Source: a virus. Taken from it: 41,409 bases of DNA. Below the pieces are notes generated by a model. It did no database searches. It saw only the letters and a program-made list of their open reading frames with translations, and was not told the origin of the DNA. Where the stretch lies: the IMG/VR virus record IMGVR_UViG_3300024308_000039, positions 1 through 41,409 of that record; one strand, written 5' to 3'. Position numbers and translations under genes: made by a program. Below are positions 29,029-38,107 of this stretch, piece after piece (the stretch's first letter is position 1; each line of letters starts with the position of its first letter).

Positions 29029-29372
29029 TTTCCCGACTCGGCCTGCGCTTCCAGCTCGGCGTCACTTTTACCGGCAGGGTTCAGGAAGCCTTTCAGATAC
29101 GGAATGACCTGGCTGCCGGCGCTATCGATTCCTTCCTCGAACACGGCTTCCTCGATAGGCGCGGCAGCGTCTTTCTTGGCCAGGTTCACGCCGGTGCCGA
29201 TCGCGACAATGAAGGCGATGGTAGACAGATTCGCAGTGCCCACCGATTGCATTGCAGGCAGGATCCCGCCAAAGCGACCTTCAATCGCTTTCATGGCTTT
29301 CAGCGTTGGTTTCAGGGTGAAGACTTCGTCGCCGAGGGTGACTTCAACGGTGCCGTGGTTGGTCTTGGACAT
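29022..29372 (-). CDS. Tail assembly chaperone, G-like (116 aa)
   Basis: MSKTNHGTVEVTLGDEVFTL then LKPTLKAMKAIEGRFGG matches the short tail chaperones that coat the tape measure during assembly. The gene ends with ESGNE. Its last codons contain GGGAAAC at 29034-29028, in frame as G GGA AAC, for -1 shifting into the 28768 frame. ATG at 29372 with GAGAG upstream. Lies between tail tube and tape measure, as in lambda. Confidence 0.88.
   Translation of the reverse strand: MSKTNHGTVEVTLGDEVFTLKPTLKAMKAIEGRFGGILPAMQSVGTANLSTIAFIVAIGTGVNLAKKDAAAPIEEAVFEEGIDSAGSQVIPYLKGFLNPAGKSDAELEAQAESGNE
29028..29034 (-). promoter_or_regulatory. -1 ribosomal frameshift site GGGAAAC
   Basis: Canonical X XXY YYZ heptamer in the correct frame near the end of the G-like chaperone, with the -1 frame open downstream for 86 codons. 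It is equivalent to the GGGAAAG site of lambda G/GT. Confidence 0.85.
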
Positions 29373-29441
29373 GGATATTTCTCTCTATCGAATGAAGAAG
29401 GGCTGACGCCGCAGGTTGCGGCGCCAGGTGACGCCGACCGA

Positions 29442-29912
29442 TTAAGGCTCGATGATCTCGTACACTTCGGAGTTGATACCTAGGGTCACGGTGCGCTTGA
29501 GCACGCCCTCGACACTGATGCCGGTTTTCTTGTTGCTCATGACCTTGGCAGCCATGTAGTCAGTTTCACCGTCGACGTATACGACCTTGATCGGATAGTC
29601 ATAACGGGAGCGATCCAAGAACGCTTCGACCAACTTGAGCTGGCCAGCATCACCAGCATCGAAGCCGATGGACAGCTCGACCGACCCAGCATCGGCCAGG
29701 CCTTTGAGATGCTTCGCTCGGCCTTCCGCCAAGCCGGCAAAACTCACATCGTTGATGGTGTCGCCGTAATCGCCGATGCTTTCCATTTCCCCGACTTCGA
29801 CATAAATCAGGCCGGACAACAGGGTGATGGCGGCGGCATGATCTTTTGGCAGATCGGCAGTGAGGCGCGGACCGATGTAAATTCGCGTGCCAGCGCCGGT
29901 ATTGATAGACAT
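29442..29912 (-). CDS. Major tail tube protein (156 aa)
   Basis: Tail tube family features: N-terminal SINTGAGTRIYIGPRLTADL, a beta-rich middle (YVEVGEMESIGDYGDTINDV), then VELSIGFDAGDAGQ and a C-terminal TDYMAAKVMSNKKTGISVEG with RTVTLGINSEV. Forms the hexameric rings of the siphovirus tail. ATG behind GAGGA. Lies between DUF3168 and the chaperone. Confidence 0.88.
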   Translation of the reverse strand: MSINTGAGTRIYIGPRLTADLPKDHAAAITLLSGLIYVEVGEMESIGDYGDTINDVSFAGLAEGRAKHLKGLADAGSVELSIGFDAGDAGQLKLVEAFLDRSRYDYPIKVVYVDGETDYMAAKVMSNKKTGISVEGVLKRTVTLGINSEVYEIIEP

Positions 29913-29968
29913 AAGCAGTCCTCCTGAGGACAGGTGATAAAGCCGCGTGGCGGCGTTGGTTCAGCGGT

Positions 29969-30355
29969 TTAGTGTTGGGTGATGATTCGCAGCGTCACGG
30001 CGCCCATGTAGGTACGGCCATCTGGCTCGCGATTGGACGATGTCCTGAGGACACGAACGGCAACTGCTCTGCCCGTGCTCAGTGGAAGCTTGATGCCGTC
30101 CATGGCCTCGGCGATCTCGGCGTTGATGCGCTTCACCTCGGTTTGGCCCTGATAGTCGGACCAGACGCTTAAATACAGCAGACGGTCTTCGCGCTTCTTG
30201 CCAGACAAAGGTGATGCGTTGCTCGCTATTTCGGAATCGATAACAACATACGGATACGGCGTGCACTCGGGGACCGAGTCAAACACCGGCACCGTCAGCG
30301 CAGCAGTGAGGTGCTGGTAAAGGGCTATTTGCAGCGCAACAGATGGATCAGCCAT
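29969..30355 (-). CDS. DUF3168 tail completion/terminator protein (128 aa)
   Basis: DUF3168 pattern: LQIALYQHLTAALTVPVFDS, YPYVVIDSE and LYLSVWSDYQGQTEVKRINA. These proteins terminate the tail tube and join it to the head connector. The start overlaps the end of the HK97 gp10-like gene by 8 bases. Confidence 0.88.
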   Translation of the reverse strand: MADPSVALQIALYQHLTAALTVPVFDSVPECTPYPYVVIDSEIASNASPLSGKKREDRLLYLSVWSDYQGQTEVKRINAEIAEAMDGIKLPLSTGRAVAVRVLRTSSNREPDGRTYMGAVTLRIITQH

Positions 30356-30848
30356 TGCCTAGCTCCCCTGCTGCGCGCGCCAGCGTCGAGCTGATTGCGC
30401 CTTCGATGATTCGCACAATGTCTTCCTTGTTCATATCGTACGAAGGCCGCAACCATGGGTGCGCAGCGCGGGCTGGAATGTCGGGGTATTTACCGAAGAA
30501 AGTGCCACCGTTTGACTTGTTGGTCTCCCGTCTCTTGCGATTCCCGGCGCGCTTGTCGCCGCTGTACCCTTTCGTTCCGTTCTCAACAAAGCGCATGTAG
30601 TACAGGTCTTTGTTGTTCTTCTTGCCCCGGATGCCGATCTGCGCATCAAGGCCGCTTTTTGAAACGAACGCAGTCAGTGCTGATGCTGCCTCGCCCGTGT
30701 CCCTGGGAATCAGTTCCTGCTGCGAAGCCAGAACAAGATCTGCGGCTTCCTGCATCGCTACGCGCAGCTCGTTATCCATCGTGGCGTGAATGTTTCGAAG
30801 AGTTTTACGAAGCTTGAAATCTCCTTCAAGACGCGAGCGCCGGGCCAT
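30348..30848 (-). CDS. HK97 gp10-like head-tail protein (166 aa)
   Basis: HK97 gp10 family: LRKTLRNIHATMDNELRVAM, IPRDTGEAASALTAFVSK and the distal PARAAHPWLRPSYDMNKEDI motif. It belongs to the neck/tail completion complex. Basic N-terminus MARRSRLEGDFK. Overlaps DUF3168. Confidence 0.87.
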   Translation of the reverse strand: MARRSRLEGDFKLRKTLRNIHATMDNELRVAMQEAADLVLASQQELIPRDTGEAASALTAFVSKSGLDAQIGIRGKKNNKDLYYMRFVENGTKGYSGDKRAGNRKRRETNKSNGGTFFGKYPDIPARAAHPWLRPSYDMNKEDIVRIIEGAISSTLARAAGELGNG

Positions 30849-30851
30849 GGC

Positions 30852-31040
30852 TTACTCCTTGGCTTTGGCTGCCTTGCTCTTAGGCGCCGCAACCTCGGCG
30901 GGAGCGGCTTCTGCGGGCACTTCTTCAATCAGCTTTCGCTGGATGAGATCAGCACCCAATTCAGCGGCAACGATGAATTCATCACCGGCGCGCTTAGAGC
31001 CCATTGGGCCGGAGAGCCCGGCTAATGCTCGAACTTTCAT
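30852..31040 (-). CDS. Small head-tail region protein (62 aa)
   Basis: ATG at 31040. MKVRALAGLSGPMGSKRAGD then EFIVAAELGADLIQRKLIEE, followed by an Ala/Pro/Lys tail (APKSKAAKAKE). The compact N-terminal half with Lys-rich tail resembles short capsid-connector region proteins, like the 31716 gene. Function unknown. Confidence 0.65.
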   Translation of the reverse strand: MKVRALAGLSGPMGSKRAGDEFIVAAELGADLIQRKLIEEVPAEAAPAEVAAPKSKAAKAKE

Positions 31041-31051
31041 GGATTGATACC

Positions 31052-31372
31052 TCAGGGTTGTGGAACGTTTGAACACAGCAGCCGAAGCATGGAGCGCTCG
31101 TTGTCGGGCAGAACCGCCTCGATCATGTAGGTGGTGGTTTTGTGCACCAGGCGCATCTGCGCAAATACATCTGAGCGGGGACGGATGCGAATCTCAGCGG
31201 TTACCAAGCTGGTGAGCTGATCCGCAACGGTTGCCACCCTGCCGGTCGGCATGGTGATTTCCGCCCAAAGCTCGCCCACATCAGACCAGCCTTCGACGCC
31301 GCCGCCCGCACCATCCGGGATCCGCTGACGCTTCTGAAGCACGCACCGATTGCGTAATGGACCGGCACGCAT
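31052..31372 (-). CDS. Head closure/head-tail joining protein (106 aa)
   Basis: Phage head-tail joining family: MRAGPLRNRCVLQKRQRIPD, then WSDVGELWAEITMPTGR and AEIRIRPRSD with a final DNERSMLRLLC. SPP1 gp16-like stoppers close the portal channel. The ATG overlaps the connector gene stop. Confidence 0.88.
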   Translation of the reverse strand: MRAGPLRNRCVLQKRQRIPDGAGGGVEGWSDVGELWAEITMPTGRVATVADQLTSLVTAEIRIRPRSDVFAQMRLVHKTTTYMIEAVLPDNERSMLRLLCSNVPQP

Positions 31373-31713
31373 CAGACGCCCAGCCCGACACGATATGGAG
31401 CCAATAGCGAGCGCGAGCCCATTGGCAATGCGCTAGATATCGTGCCGACCACAACATCTTCCCGGTTCCCATACAGATGGCCGAGGACCAGAAGGCAGGC
31501 GGCAACGATGGACGGGGAAATAACAATTGGATCTACACCTGCAGCGCCCTCCAGCACCGCGGCTGCCAGACGGTCAGCATCAGCATAGAACGCACGGTTG
31601 ATGTACTGAGAGACGCTGTCCTCGGCAGCATCAAGCAGAAGCTGGACATGATCGAGGTCAGCGTCATCCGCCCGGACATGCTGCATGGCAACTGCGATAT
31701 CGATAACCGACAT
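31372..31713 (-). CDS. HK97 gp6-like head-tail connector (113 aa)
   Basis: Helical connector: DLDHVQLLLDAAEDSVSQYI (19-38) and SIVAACLLVLGHLYGNREDV are typical gp6/connector motifs, followed by LPMGSRSLLAPYR. It adds a ring below the portal. Start at 31713. Its stop shares a base with the following ATG. Confidence 0.88.
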   Translation of the reverse strand: MSVIDIAVAMQHVRADDADLDHVQLLLDAAEDSVSQYINRAFYADADRLAAAVLEGAAGVDPIVISPSIVAACLLVLGHLYGNREDVVVGTISSALPMGSRSLLAPYRVGLGV

Positions 31714-31715
31714 GA

Positions 31716-31979
31716 TCAGTCCGCCTTCTTGGTGGCCTTCTTGACCTTGCCAGTGGTGTCGAGCGACAGGTTTTGATTGACTCCGTCACTGGTCAACGCT
31801 GTGGTGGCGACTGCTGGCTCGTCGTCGAGCGTAACGATGACTTCGTCTTCGGACTCATCAAGTGCTGCGTAGCCCTTTTGGACAAGCTCACGGCCATGCT
31901 GCTCGCCGGTTTCGAAGGAGCGACCCTCGACCACCGTCATTCCGCCCAGATAAAGCGGCTTCAGTGTTTTCAGTTTCAT
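31716..31979 (-). CDS. Small capsid-region protein (87 aa)
   Basis: ATG at 31979. N-terminal domain (KTLKPLYLGGMTVVEGRSFE, then EQHGRELVQKGYAAL) resembles the small beta domain of the 30852 protein, and the tail is acidic then Lys-rich (KVKKATKKAD). Lies directly after the capsid gene. May bind the connector or capsid. No family certain. Confidence 0.65.
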   Translation of the reverse strand: MKLKTLKPLYLGGMTVVEGRSFETGEQHGRELVQKGYAALDESEDEVIVTLDDEPAVATTALTSDGVNQNLSLDTTGKVKKATKKAD

Positions 31980-32021
31980 GCTGCCTCCAACGGGCCGCCA
32001 CATTGGCGGCCCTCAACAGGG

Positions 32022-33230
32022 TTAAGGCGCAGGGGTGGCGAACGTGCCGTAGATGAACGCTTCCGGACGCTTGACCGCCAGAGCCAGACGCTCTTCGCAA
32101 CGGATCGAGATCATGTTCTTCTCGAAGTCGTCAGCGTTCTCGGTAGAGATCACCACGTTGGCGTCCTCGCGATCGAAGATCTGAGCGCCGGTTTGGAAGG
32201 CACCGGTAAGGAACTTGCCGAGGAACGCTGCCAGTTCAGTTGCAACAACTGGCAGACCCCACAGAGTAGGGCCGGCGAGGCTCAGCGGGTTACCGATGAT
32301 GTAACGACCCAGGGTGTCCTTGGTCAGCTCGATCTTCGCCCAGTCAGTGAAGTGAAGCACGTGCCCGCTGGCCGGCAAGCGCGCCAGTTGGGACTGGAGC
32401 ATGGCCAGGCGCAGCTGGTCGATCTGGGTCATCGCATCAGGCTCGAAGGCGGCCGAGTAGGCTTCGGCCTGCGGCACGATCCCCTGCAGGTGCACACCAG
32501 TACCGTCGCCGAACAGGATCTCCGACTCTTCGGCGTACTTCAGGCCATAACGCATTTCGGCGTCGATGGTCGATTGCAGCTGAGCGAAGTCATCGAGGAT
32601 CTGCTTCGATGCCTTGAACATATGCGCGATGGTGGTCACCGGCGTGATCTTGGTATCGAACTGGATATCGCTGTACGGCTTCGCGGTGTTTTCAGCAACA
32701 ACACGCGCGGCGTTGGTGAAGCCGGTTTGCTGTACCCAGAAGATCGCCGGGGAGGTAGTACGGCCCGGCGCAATCAAGTCGCGGATGAACAGGCGCTGCT
32801 TCGGCATGACGTCAATGCCTGGCAGACGCTGAGGCTCAACTACACCTTCTGCCACACCGGTACTCAGCAGCGCAGCGTTAACCGGAACGCTGACGCGGCG
32901 GTTGCCTTGAATGCTTTTGGCGAACTCAGCCAGGGCTTCGCTCTTGATGACGGTACCGCCCAGGGTCTCACGCTGAGAAGCGGCGGCCTGGGTAGGAATG
33001 CGGGCGAACTCCTGTTCCAGTTCGCCGAGCTGGGCTTTAAGCTGCTTCTCGGCTTCGGTCAGGGTGTTGAACTTGATAGCCATTTCATCAACGGCGGCTT
33101 TGGTTTCAGCAGACAAAGTGCCTGCCTTTTTCGCTTCGCCGAGCGCGGCTTCAGCTTTCAGACTGAAGTCACTGGAAGCCTTTTCGAGCTCTTCGCTCAT
33201 TTTGGCAAGCAACTGGGCTTGGTCGGACAT
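32022..33230 (-). CDS. HK97-type major capsid protein (402 aa)
   Basis: The N-terminal coiled-coil delta domain (1 to about 105, EELEKASSDFSLKAEAALGE onward) is expected to be cut off by the protease encoded upstream. The HK97 core follows, with QQTGFTNAARVVAENTAKP (E-loop), IAHMFKASKQILDD, ILFGDGTGVHLQGI and ISIRCEERLALAVKRPEAFI. It is very close to HK97 gp5 in layout. Whether it forms covalent crosslinks cannot be decided here. Confidence 0.95.
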   Translation of the reverse strand: MSDQAQLLAKMSEELEKASSDFSLKAEAALGEAKKAGTLSAETKAAVDEMAIKFNTLTEAEKQLKAQLGELEQEFARIPTQAAASQRETLGGTVIKSEALAEFAKSIQGNRRVSVPVNAALLSTGVAEGVVEPQRLPGIDVMPKQRLFIRDLIAPGRTTSPAIFWVQQTGFTNAARVVAENTAKPYSDIQFDTKITPVTTIAHMFKASKQILDDFAQLQSTIDAEMRYGLKYAEESEILFGDGTGVHLQGIVPQAEAYSAAFEPDAMTQIDQLRLAMLQSQLARLPASGHVLHFTDWAKIELTKDTLGRYIIGNPLSLAGPTLWGLPVVATELAAFLGKFLTGAFQTGAQIFDREDANVVISTENADDFEKNMISIRCEERLALAVKRPEAFIYGTFATPAP

Positions 33231-33242
33231 GGTTTCGTTTCC

Positions 33243-34115
33243 TTAATTAGTAGCGGCTGCCGAGAACCGAGCGAGTGCTCGTTCAAGTTCGGCGATTGGT
33301 TCGGCCAGATTGGCCAGGTTGTCGGCAGCGTCTTGCATACCGGGTCCGCCAGCGTCGTGCGTGCCGGACTTGATCTCTTGAATCAGGGAGCGGCGCTCGC
33401 TGCGCGGCATGCCCTGCTTGGCGAGAAGTAGGTCGAGTTTTCGAGCGGCGATAACGCTGCTCTGAGCCTTCGTCCCCTCCTTGATGGAATCTGAATCGAG
33501 AAGCGTGTCGGCGAAACCCTGTTCCACCGCAGCGGATCCACCGATCCAGCTTTCGGCATCCATCAGCTTTTGCATGGCCTTGAGGTCGCCACCGGTGCGG
33601 GCTGCGTATATGTCGCCCATCGCCGCATCGAACGGCTCCATCATGTCGGCGACTTCGCGGAACTGGTGGCGATTGCCCGCAGCAATGGTCCAGCCGTTGT
33701 GGATCATCAGAAAGCCGGATCGAGCAACCTGTATCTCGTCGCCCGCCATCGCGATAATCGACGCAGCTGATGCAGCCAGACCCAGCACCTTTACGGTGAC
33801 ATGGCCCTTGTATTCTCGAAGGATGTTGTAGATCGCCAGACCTTCGAACATGTCGCCGCCAGGTGAATTGATATTCACGGTGACGTCCGCCCCGTTGATC
33901 GACCGGAGCGCGGCACTGATACGTTTGGCGGTGACGCCCTCTCCCGACCACGGATCGAACCCGATGGCATCGAGAACGGAAATCGTATTCTTGTCATCCT
34001 CGGCTGCCGCTTGGATGCCAGCATTCCAGCGCTCCATGGCTTGAGGCATCAGGTCAAAGGAAACGCCCGCGCACGGACGACCCGCCGGCGCAGCCGGAAG
34101 GCTTCGAATTGTCAT
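33243..34115 (-). CDS. ClpP-like prohead protease (290 aa)
   Basis: ClpP/S14-type head maturation protease. INSPGGDMFEGLAIYNILRE (about 80-99), then catalytic Ser in GLAASAASIIAMAGDE and His in GFLMIHNGW, with an Asp further on. The C-terminal 80 residues are helical and may act as a scaffold or be removed. Located between portal and capsid. It should cleave the capsid delta domain. Confidence 0.92.
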   Translation of the reverse strand: MTIRSLPAAPAGRPCAGVSFDLMPQAMERWNAGIQAAAEDDKNTISVLDAIGFDPWSGEGVTAKRISAALRSINGADVTVNINSPGGDMFEGLAIYNILREYKGHVTVKVLGLAASAASIIAMAGDEIQVARSGFLMIHNGWTIAAGNRHQFREVADMMEPFDAAMGDIYAARTGGDLKAMQKLMDAESWIGGSAAVEQGFADTLLDSDSIKEGTKAQSSVIAARKLDLLLAKQGMPRSERRSLIQEIKSGTHDAGGPGMQDAADNLANLAEPIAELERALARFSAAATN

Positions 34116-34118
34116 GGG

Positions 34119-35417
34119 TCAGTCTCCAGGGTTGCCGGAGTTCCGGCCTTGTTCGTTCGGTGTGAGCCAGGCAGTTAAGGCCGCGCGGACTTGCTCGCCG
34201 CTACCAGCGCCCTGCCCCAGCATTTCGATTGGGAGCAAGTTCGACTGGACGGTGTAGACATCGCCGCCGGGGATCGGCGGAAGATTTTCAAGGCGCCGGA
34301 CCTCGTTGCGACTCATCCAGCCATTCTGCAGGCAGATGTTGTAATAGCTCGCTCGCCCCTGGCTGTCAGCCCTGAGCAGACCTTCAACCGAGAACTCCGC
34401 GAAGTAACGGTCGTCGCGATCCAGAAGGCAGCGAATGATTTCCTGCTCGATGTTTTCGAGCAGGGGCCGCAGGCAGTTGGTGAGGAACTGCAGGTTTTGC
34501 CCCTCTACGCTGGAGGCCCAGCTGCTCTGCTTGTCCATGTGGCCCACCATGAACGGCGGCACACGGAACCAGCGACACACCTCTTCAATGCCGTAGGAGC
34601 GAGACTCAAGCATCTGAGCCGCTTCGGGGTTCATGGTGATGCCCTGGTACTTCAACCCCGCCTCGGCGACCATGATCTTGCCGGCGTTTTTGGAACCCAT
34701 GAAGCCTTCAAGGCTTTTGCGCAGATGCTCGCGCTGGTCAGGCTTGAGTATCTGGTCGCTGCTCAGGATGCCGGAGGCCTGCATGCCCTGAGCGAACACC
34801 TTGGCGGCCGCTTCCTCTGCGGACATCGCCGCGCCGAATATCTCTTTGCCGGTCGATACCGGCAACATGCCGCACACCCCGTCGAGGCCAAAGCCACGGA
34901 TGTGCATCATGTCGTCCTCGGCAATAACCCTTGGCTTACCCTTGACCGTGTACTTGTATTCGAGTCGCCCGTTTTCGAGCCGCTTCACCGTCATGAGCTG
35001 GGGCAGCAGCGGATCCAACGCAACAATCCGAGAGCCGATCCGGCGCTTCTCAACGAAGGCATTGCCGCGTAGACAGATGCTGGCCACGATCATCAACATG
35101 AACCGGCCCGGCGTCATTTCGGCATTGGGGCGTTTCGTCAAAATCTCATACAGCGGGTGATTCGTAGCAGGGACCCGTCCGCCGTCGCTGTGCCGCTCGT
35201 ACAGCCGAAGAGGCAGTGTCGATACTGTTTCCGAAAGGAGACGAACACATGCCCATACGGCCGAAAGCTGTAGGGCCTTGTCCACAGTGACGGACTTGCC
35301 GGAAGCCGACGTTCCGAACCACTCTTGCCAGAACGTATCAGAGGTCAAACCAACCGGCACGCCCAGCCAATTCTGGAGGGCAGATCGAACCCGCCCGGGT
35401 TTCTTATCGCGCGCCAT
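34119..35417 (-). CDS. HK97-family portal protein (432 aa)
   Basis: Portal hallmarks: ALQLSAVWACVRLLSETVST, LPLRLYERHSDGG, HPLYEILTKRPNAEMTPGRF, MILVASICLRGNAF-type segment (here MIVASICLRGNAFVEK) and YGIEEVCRWFRVPPFMVGHM. Forms the twelve-subunit vertex through which DNA is packaged. Its start shares one base with the TerL stop. Confidence 0.94.
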   Translation of the reverse strand: MARDKKPGRVRSALQNWLGVPVGLTSDTFWQEWFGTSASGKSVTVDKALQLSAVWACVRLLSETVSTLPLRLYERHSDGGRVPATNHPLYEILTKRPNAEMTPGRFMLMIVASICLRGNAFVEKRRIGSRIVALDPLLPQLMTVKRLENGRLEYKYTVKGKPRVIAEDDMMHIRGFGLDGVCGMLPVSTGKEIFGAAMSAEEAAAKVFAQGMQASGILSSDQILKPDQREHLRKSLEGFMGSKNAGKIMVAEAGLKYQGITMNPEAAQMLESRSYGIEEVCRWFRVPPFMVGHMDKQSSWASSVEGQNLQFLTNCLRPLLENIEQEIIRCLLDRDDRYFAEFSVEGLLRADSQGRASYYNICLQNGWMSRNEVRRLENLPPIPGGDVYTVQSNLLPIEMLGQGAGSGEQVRAALTAWLTPNEQGRNSGNPGD

Positions 35418-37132
35418 TAAATGCCTACCATGATTGGGTTGTCGTAGAAGCCGCTGGTGTCAGGATTGCCGGCCAGAATCATTGCCCGGTTGACGCCCAT
35501 TAGCAGGGCTACCGGGCCGTCGATCTTGTTCGCGTTTTTCTCCTTGCGGGGAAAGACGTTCTCGTTAGCGTCAGGTTTTGCGGTGACGTTGCCCATCATC
35601 CAACTGAGAATCGGATTCCCGTCGTGATGAAAGCGTCCGCTAAGAATCGCGCCATTGAGCTCTTTCATGGCCGGCGAAAATGTCTTCACAGTTTTGGGGA
35701 TCTTGACCGGAGTGTGCCCAAGCGCCTCAAAGTCCTGAGCAATCTGGAAAGCGCCCCATTCGTCATGCGGAATCTCTGTCAACGCTACGTGGTTGGCATC
35801 TTCGAGCAGGTCGTCTCGGACCAGGTTGAAACTCACCTCGGCGCCATCGCAGCCTGTCAGTACTCCCTGATTCAGCCATTTCTGATACCGCTCAATGACT
35901 GCCCGCTCCTTGCCGTACTGGATGGTTTCCTCCGGCAGGTAGAAGCGCGGAGCGATGCAGTAGTAGTGCAGTACGCCGTCAATCATCCGATAGAACAGGT
36001 TGATCCGGGCACAGATGTCGGTCTTCGATGCCAGGTCGAGACACATCAGGCATTCGGAACCTTCGAAATCTTCGAACAACAGACCAGGATCAGCGCAGTC
36101 GCTCCACGCTTCCATGTTGAAATAAGCCGCACGGGCTGAAACCCAGACGTTGAGGTGTTTTGTTTTGAACGTGTTCTGAAAACTGGCGTTCTTGACGGCC
36201 TTCAATTGCTGGCTTTCCAAGTATTCCTGGTAAACCGAAACGCCCATATTCGGATTGGCTTTGGCCATGACCGCGGGATCGGTCCAATCGTCGCCTTCGT
36301 CGATGGTCCAAATCCAACCAAACAGCTCCTCGTCGGTCACCGTCCCTTCGAGCATCTCGACGACGCGGCGGCGCATCTCATAGCACGGGCCTTCGATGTT
36401 GCTGCCAGCAGTGGTGATGATGAACATCAGCGGCTGGAGCCTGGCACCCATACCGGTGACCATGGTTTCGTACAAGGCAGCAGAATCGTGCTCGTGGTAT
36501 TCGTCGACAATGGCGCAGCTCGGCGAAGCCCCGTCACCAGGGTTACCAATCACCACTTCGAACCGGCTGCCATCAATAGGCTTGCTCATGTTCGAGGCGT
36601 TGACCTCGATCCCGGCCGCCTCCATCAGCATGGGCGAGCGAAGAACCATCAAGCGTGCTGGGCGGAAAACTTCCCACGCCTGCTTCTCGGTCGTTGCGCC
36701 GCTGTAGATCTCCGCGCCGAACTCCCCGTCGGCGACAAACATACCGATGCCAACCGAGGCGGCGATAACGCTTTTACCGTTCTTGCGCGGGACCTCCCAG
36801 TAACTTTCGCGGAACCGGCGCAGGCCTGAGCGCTTCTTCACCCAGCCAAACGTGACGGCCAGCCCGAACTTCTGCCAAGGCTCCAGGGTGATCAGTTGAC
36901 GCTTGCGGGCCCATTCGCCTTTCACGTGCGGCATGAGCTGCGCGAGCTTCAAGTACTTCTCGGCCTTCTTGGCGTCGAACTTGAACGGGAAGCTCGCAGA
37001 CTTACTCTTGATCAGATCATCTATGTGCCGCTGGCAAGCCAGCTGGACGTATCGGCACGCAGGGACATGACCTCGAATCACCGCACGCGCCCAGCGGTTC
37101 GCCGCTTCGACGTTCGGGTGCTTGAAGGCCAT
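35417..37132 (-). CDS. terL: Terminase large subunit (571 aa)
   Basis: ATPase domain with Walker A VPRKNGKS (about 113-120) and Walker B CAIVDEYHEHD, then ITTAGSN coupling motif. The C-terminal RNase H-like nuclease has its first acidic residue in CLMCLDLASKTD and further Asp residues near the end. HK97/Terminase_1 class. Pumps DNA through the portal and cuts it. Follows the P27-type small subunit by 2 bases. Confidence 0.95.
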   Translation of the reverse strand: MAFKHPNVEAANRWARAVIRGHVPACRYVQLACQRHIDDLIKSKSASFPFKFDAKKAEKYLKLAQLMPHVKGEWARKRQLITLEPWQKFGLAVTFGWVKKRSGLRRFRESYWEVPRKNGKSVIAASVGIGMFVADGEFGAEIYSGATTEKQAWEVFRPARLMVLRSPMLMEAAGIEVNASNMSKPIDGSRFEVVIGNPGDGASPSCAIVDEYHEHDSAALYETMVTGMGARLQPLMFIITTAGSNIEGPCYEMRRRVVEMLEGTVTDEELFGWIWTIDEGDDWTDPAVMAKANPNMGVSVYQEYLESQQLKAVKNASFQNTFKTKHLNVWVSARAAYFNMEAWSDCADPGLLFEDFEGSECLMCLDLASKTDICARINLFYRMIDGVLHYYCIAPRFYLPEETIQYGKERAVIERYQKWLNQGVLTGCDGAEVSFNLVRDDLLEDANHVALTEIPHDEWGAFQIAQDFEALGHTPVKIPKTVKTFSPAMKELNGAILSGRFHHDGNPILSWMMGNVTAKPDANENVFPRKEKNANKIDGPVALLMGVNRAMILAGNPDTSGFYDNPIMVGI

Positions 37133-37134
37133 GG

Positions 37135-37614
37135 TTATCCATTAAGTAGTGCCGAAAAGGCGTTGGTTTCTCCGGTCTTTTTCGCTCCCACAAGGCGCGT
37201 ACGGCTCGAAGGATCAAGTCCGAGCAGCGAGCCGAAGGTGACCATCTGCGCCATCGCTTCTTTGGCCGCGGTGAGTGCCGGGTTTTTGATCGGCGATCCC
37301 ATTGCCGACTGGACGACAATGCCGAATTCCACAACCGAGGCCTGCGATGCGCGCCAGTTGGCGTAGGCAGTACAGAACGCCTCGACGTTATGCAGATCGG
37401 TGACGCACAAAACCTTTTCAGCCAGGAGCGCCGGAACGACCCGAGCCCACATTTCTTGTGAGTTCGGACACAGCCACTCTGGGGGGTCGATATTGGTGAC
37501 AAGCTCAAAACTGGGCTCATCTTTGTTAAGTTTTCGTTTGCCGGGATTCCCGGCCAACTCCTTGGTGGCCGTGGGTTTCGGGCGACGGCCGGAGCGCCCC
37601 TTGACCCCCGGCAT
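37135..37614 (-). CDS. terS: P27-family terminase small subunit (159 aa)
   Basis: MPGVKGRSGRRPKPTATKEL, then GNPGKRKLN and EWLCPNSQEMWARVVPALLA with a long helical middle is the P27 small-terminase pattern. It recognises the packaging site and activates TerL. Start at 37614. A 107-base gap to the HNH gene may hold the packaging site, but nothing specific can be read. Confidence 0.93.
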   Translation of the reverse strand: MPGVKGRSGRRPKPTATKELAGNPGKRKLNKDEPSFELVTNIDPPEWLCPNSQEMWARVVPALLAEKVLCVTDLHNVEAFCTAYANWRASQASVVEFGIVVQSAMGSPIKNPALTAAKEAMAQMVTFGSLLGLDPSSRTRLVGAKKTGETNAFSALLNG

Positions 37615-37721
37615 TCGCTCAACTCCTGAATTTCATTTTTCGCGGGTGCATGCAAAAGGCCAAGGGGACGGTCATGTAACCGAAAGGCCTGAACTTTCAC
37701 CCCTCCCCCTGCGAACCGTTC

Positions 37722-38105
37722 TCATTCGCGCAATTCTCGACCGAAACCGGCCGATTTGCCCTTTTCCGACGCCGTTTTTGCCTTGTGGCATGGGCCGCAC
37801 AGGGACTGAAGGTTGCCATCGTCCTCGGTGCCGCCATTTGCACGACTGATCATGTGGTCAACCTCGTTCGCCGACTCAACCCGACCCGACCTTGCGCACA
37901 ACTGGCAGAGGTAGTGATCGCGCTTCAGGATGCGGGCGCGCTGGACGCGCCAGGCATGACCGTAGTTGCGGGAAGTCGTGCTACCCGACCTATCCTCGCG
38001 CTTGCTCCAACCTGACCGGAGTTCGGCATGGGCATCGCAGTAGCCTTTTTGATCGGCTGACTTGACCAGAGCCGGACAACCGAAGGAGCGGCATGGGCGA
38101 GCCAT
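37722..38105 (-). CDS. HNH endonuclease, packaging-associated (127 aa)
   Basis: CQLCARSG, VDHMISRANGGTEDDGNLQS and LCGPCHKAKTA form an HNH domain with zinc knuckle, placed directly before terS. In HK97-type phages such a nuclease assists DNA cutting in packaging. The N-terminus adds Cys ligands (CRSFGCPALV, CDAH). ATG at 38105, close after the stop of the 38108 gene. Confidence 0.9.
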   Translation of the reverse strand: MARPCRSFGCPALVKSADQKGYCDAHAELRSGWSKREDRSGSTTSRNYGHAWRVQRARILKRDHYLCQLCARSGRVESANEVDHMISRANGGTEDDGNLQSLCGPCHKAKTASEKGKSAGFGRELRE

Positions 38106-38107
38106 GA

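Noticed and set aside
19000-30000. Reverse transcriptase or diversity-generating repeat system near the fibre genes
   Set aside because: No reverse-transcriptase motif and no template/variable repeat pair noticed.
31773-33431. Long plus-strand open frame of 552 codons opposite the capsid gene
   Set aside because: It lies antisense to capsid and connector genes, has no ribosome binding site and no recognisable domain; GC-rich codon bias of the real gene keeps the opposite frame open.
34191-35072. Plus-strand open frame of 293 codons opposite the portal gene
   Set aside because: Same reason: shadow of a well-identified gene, with no domain and no start signal.
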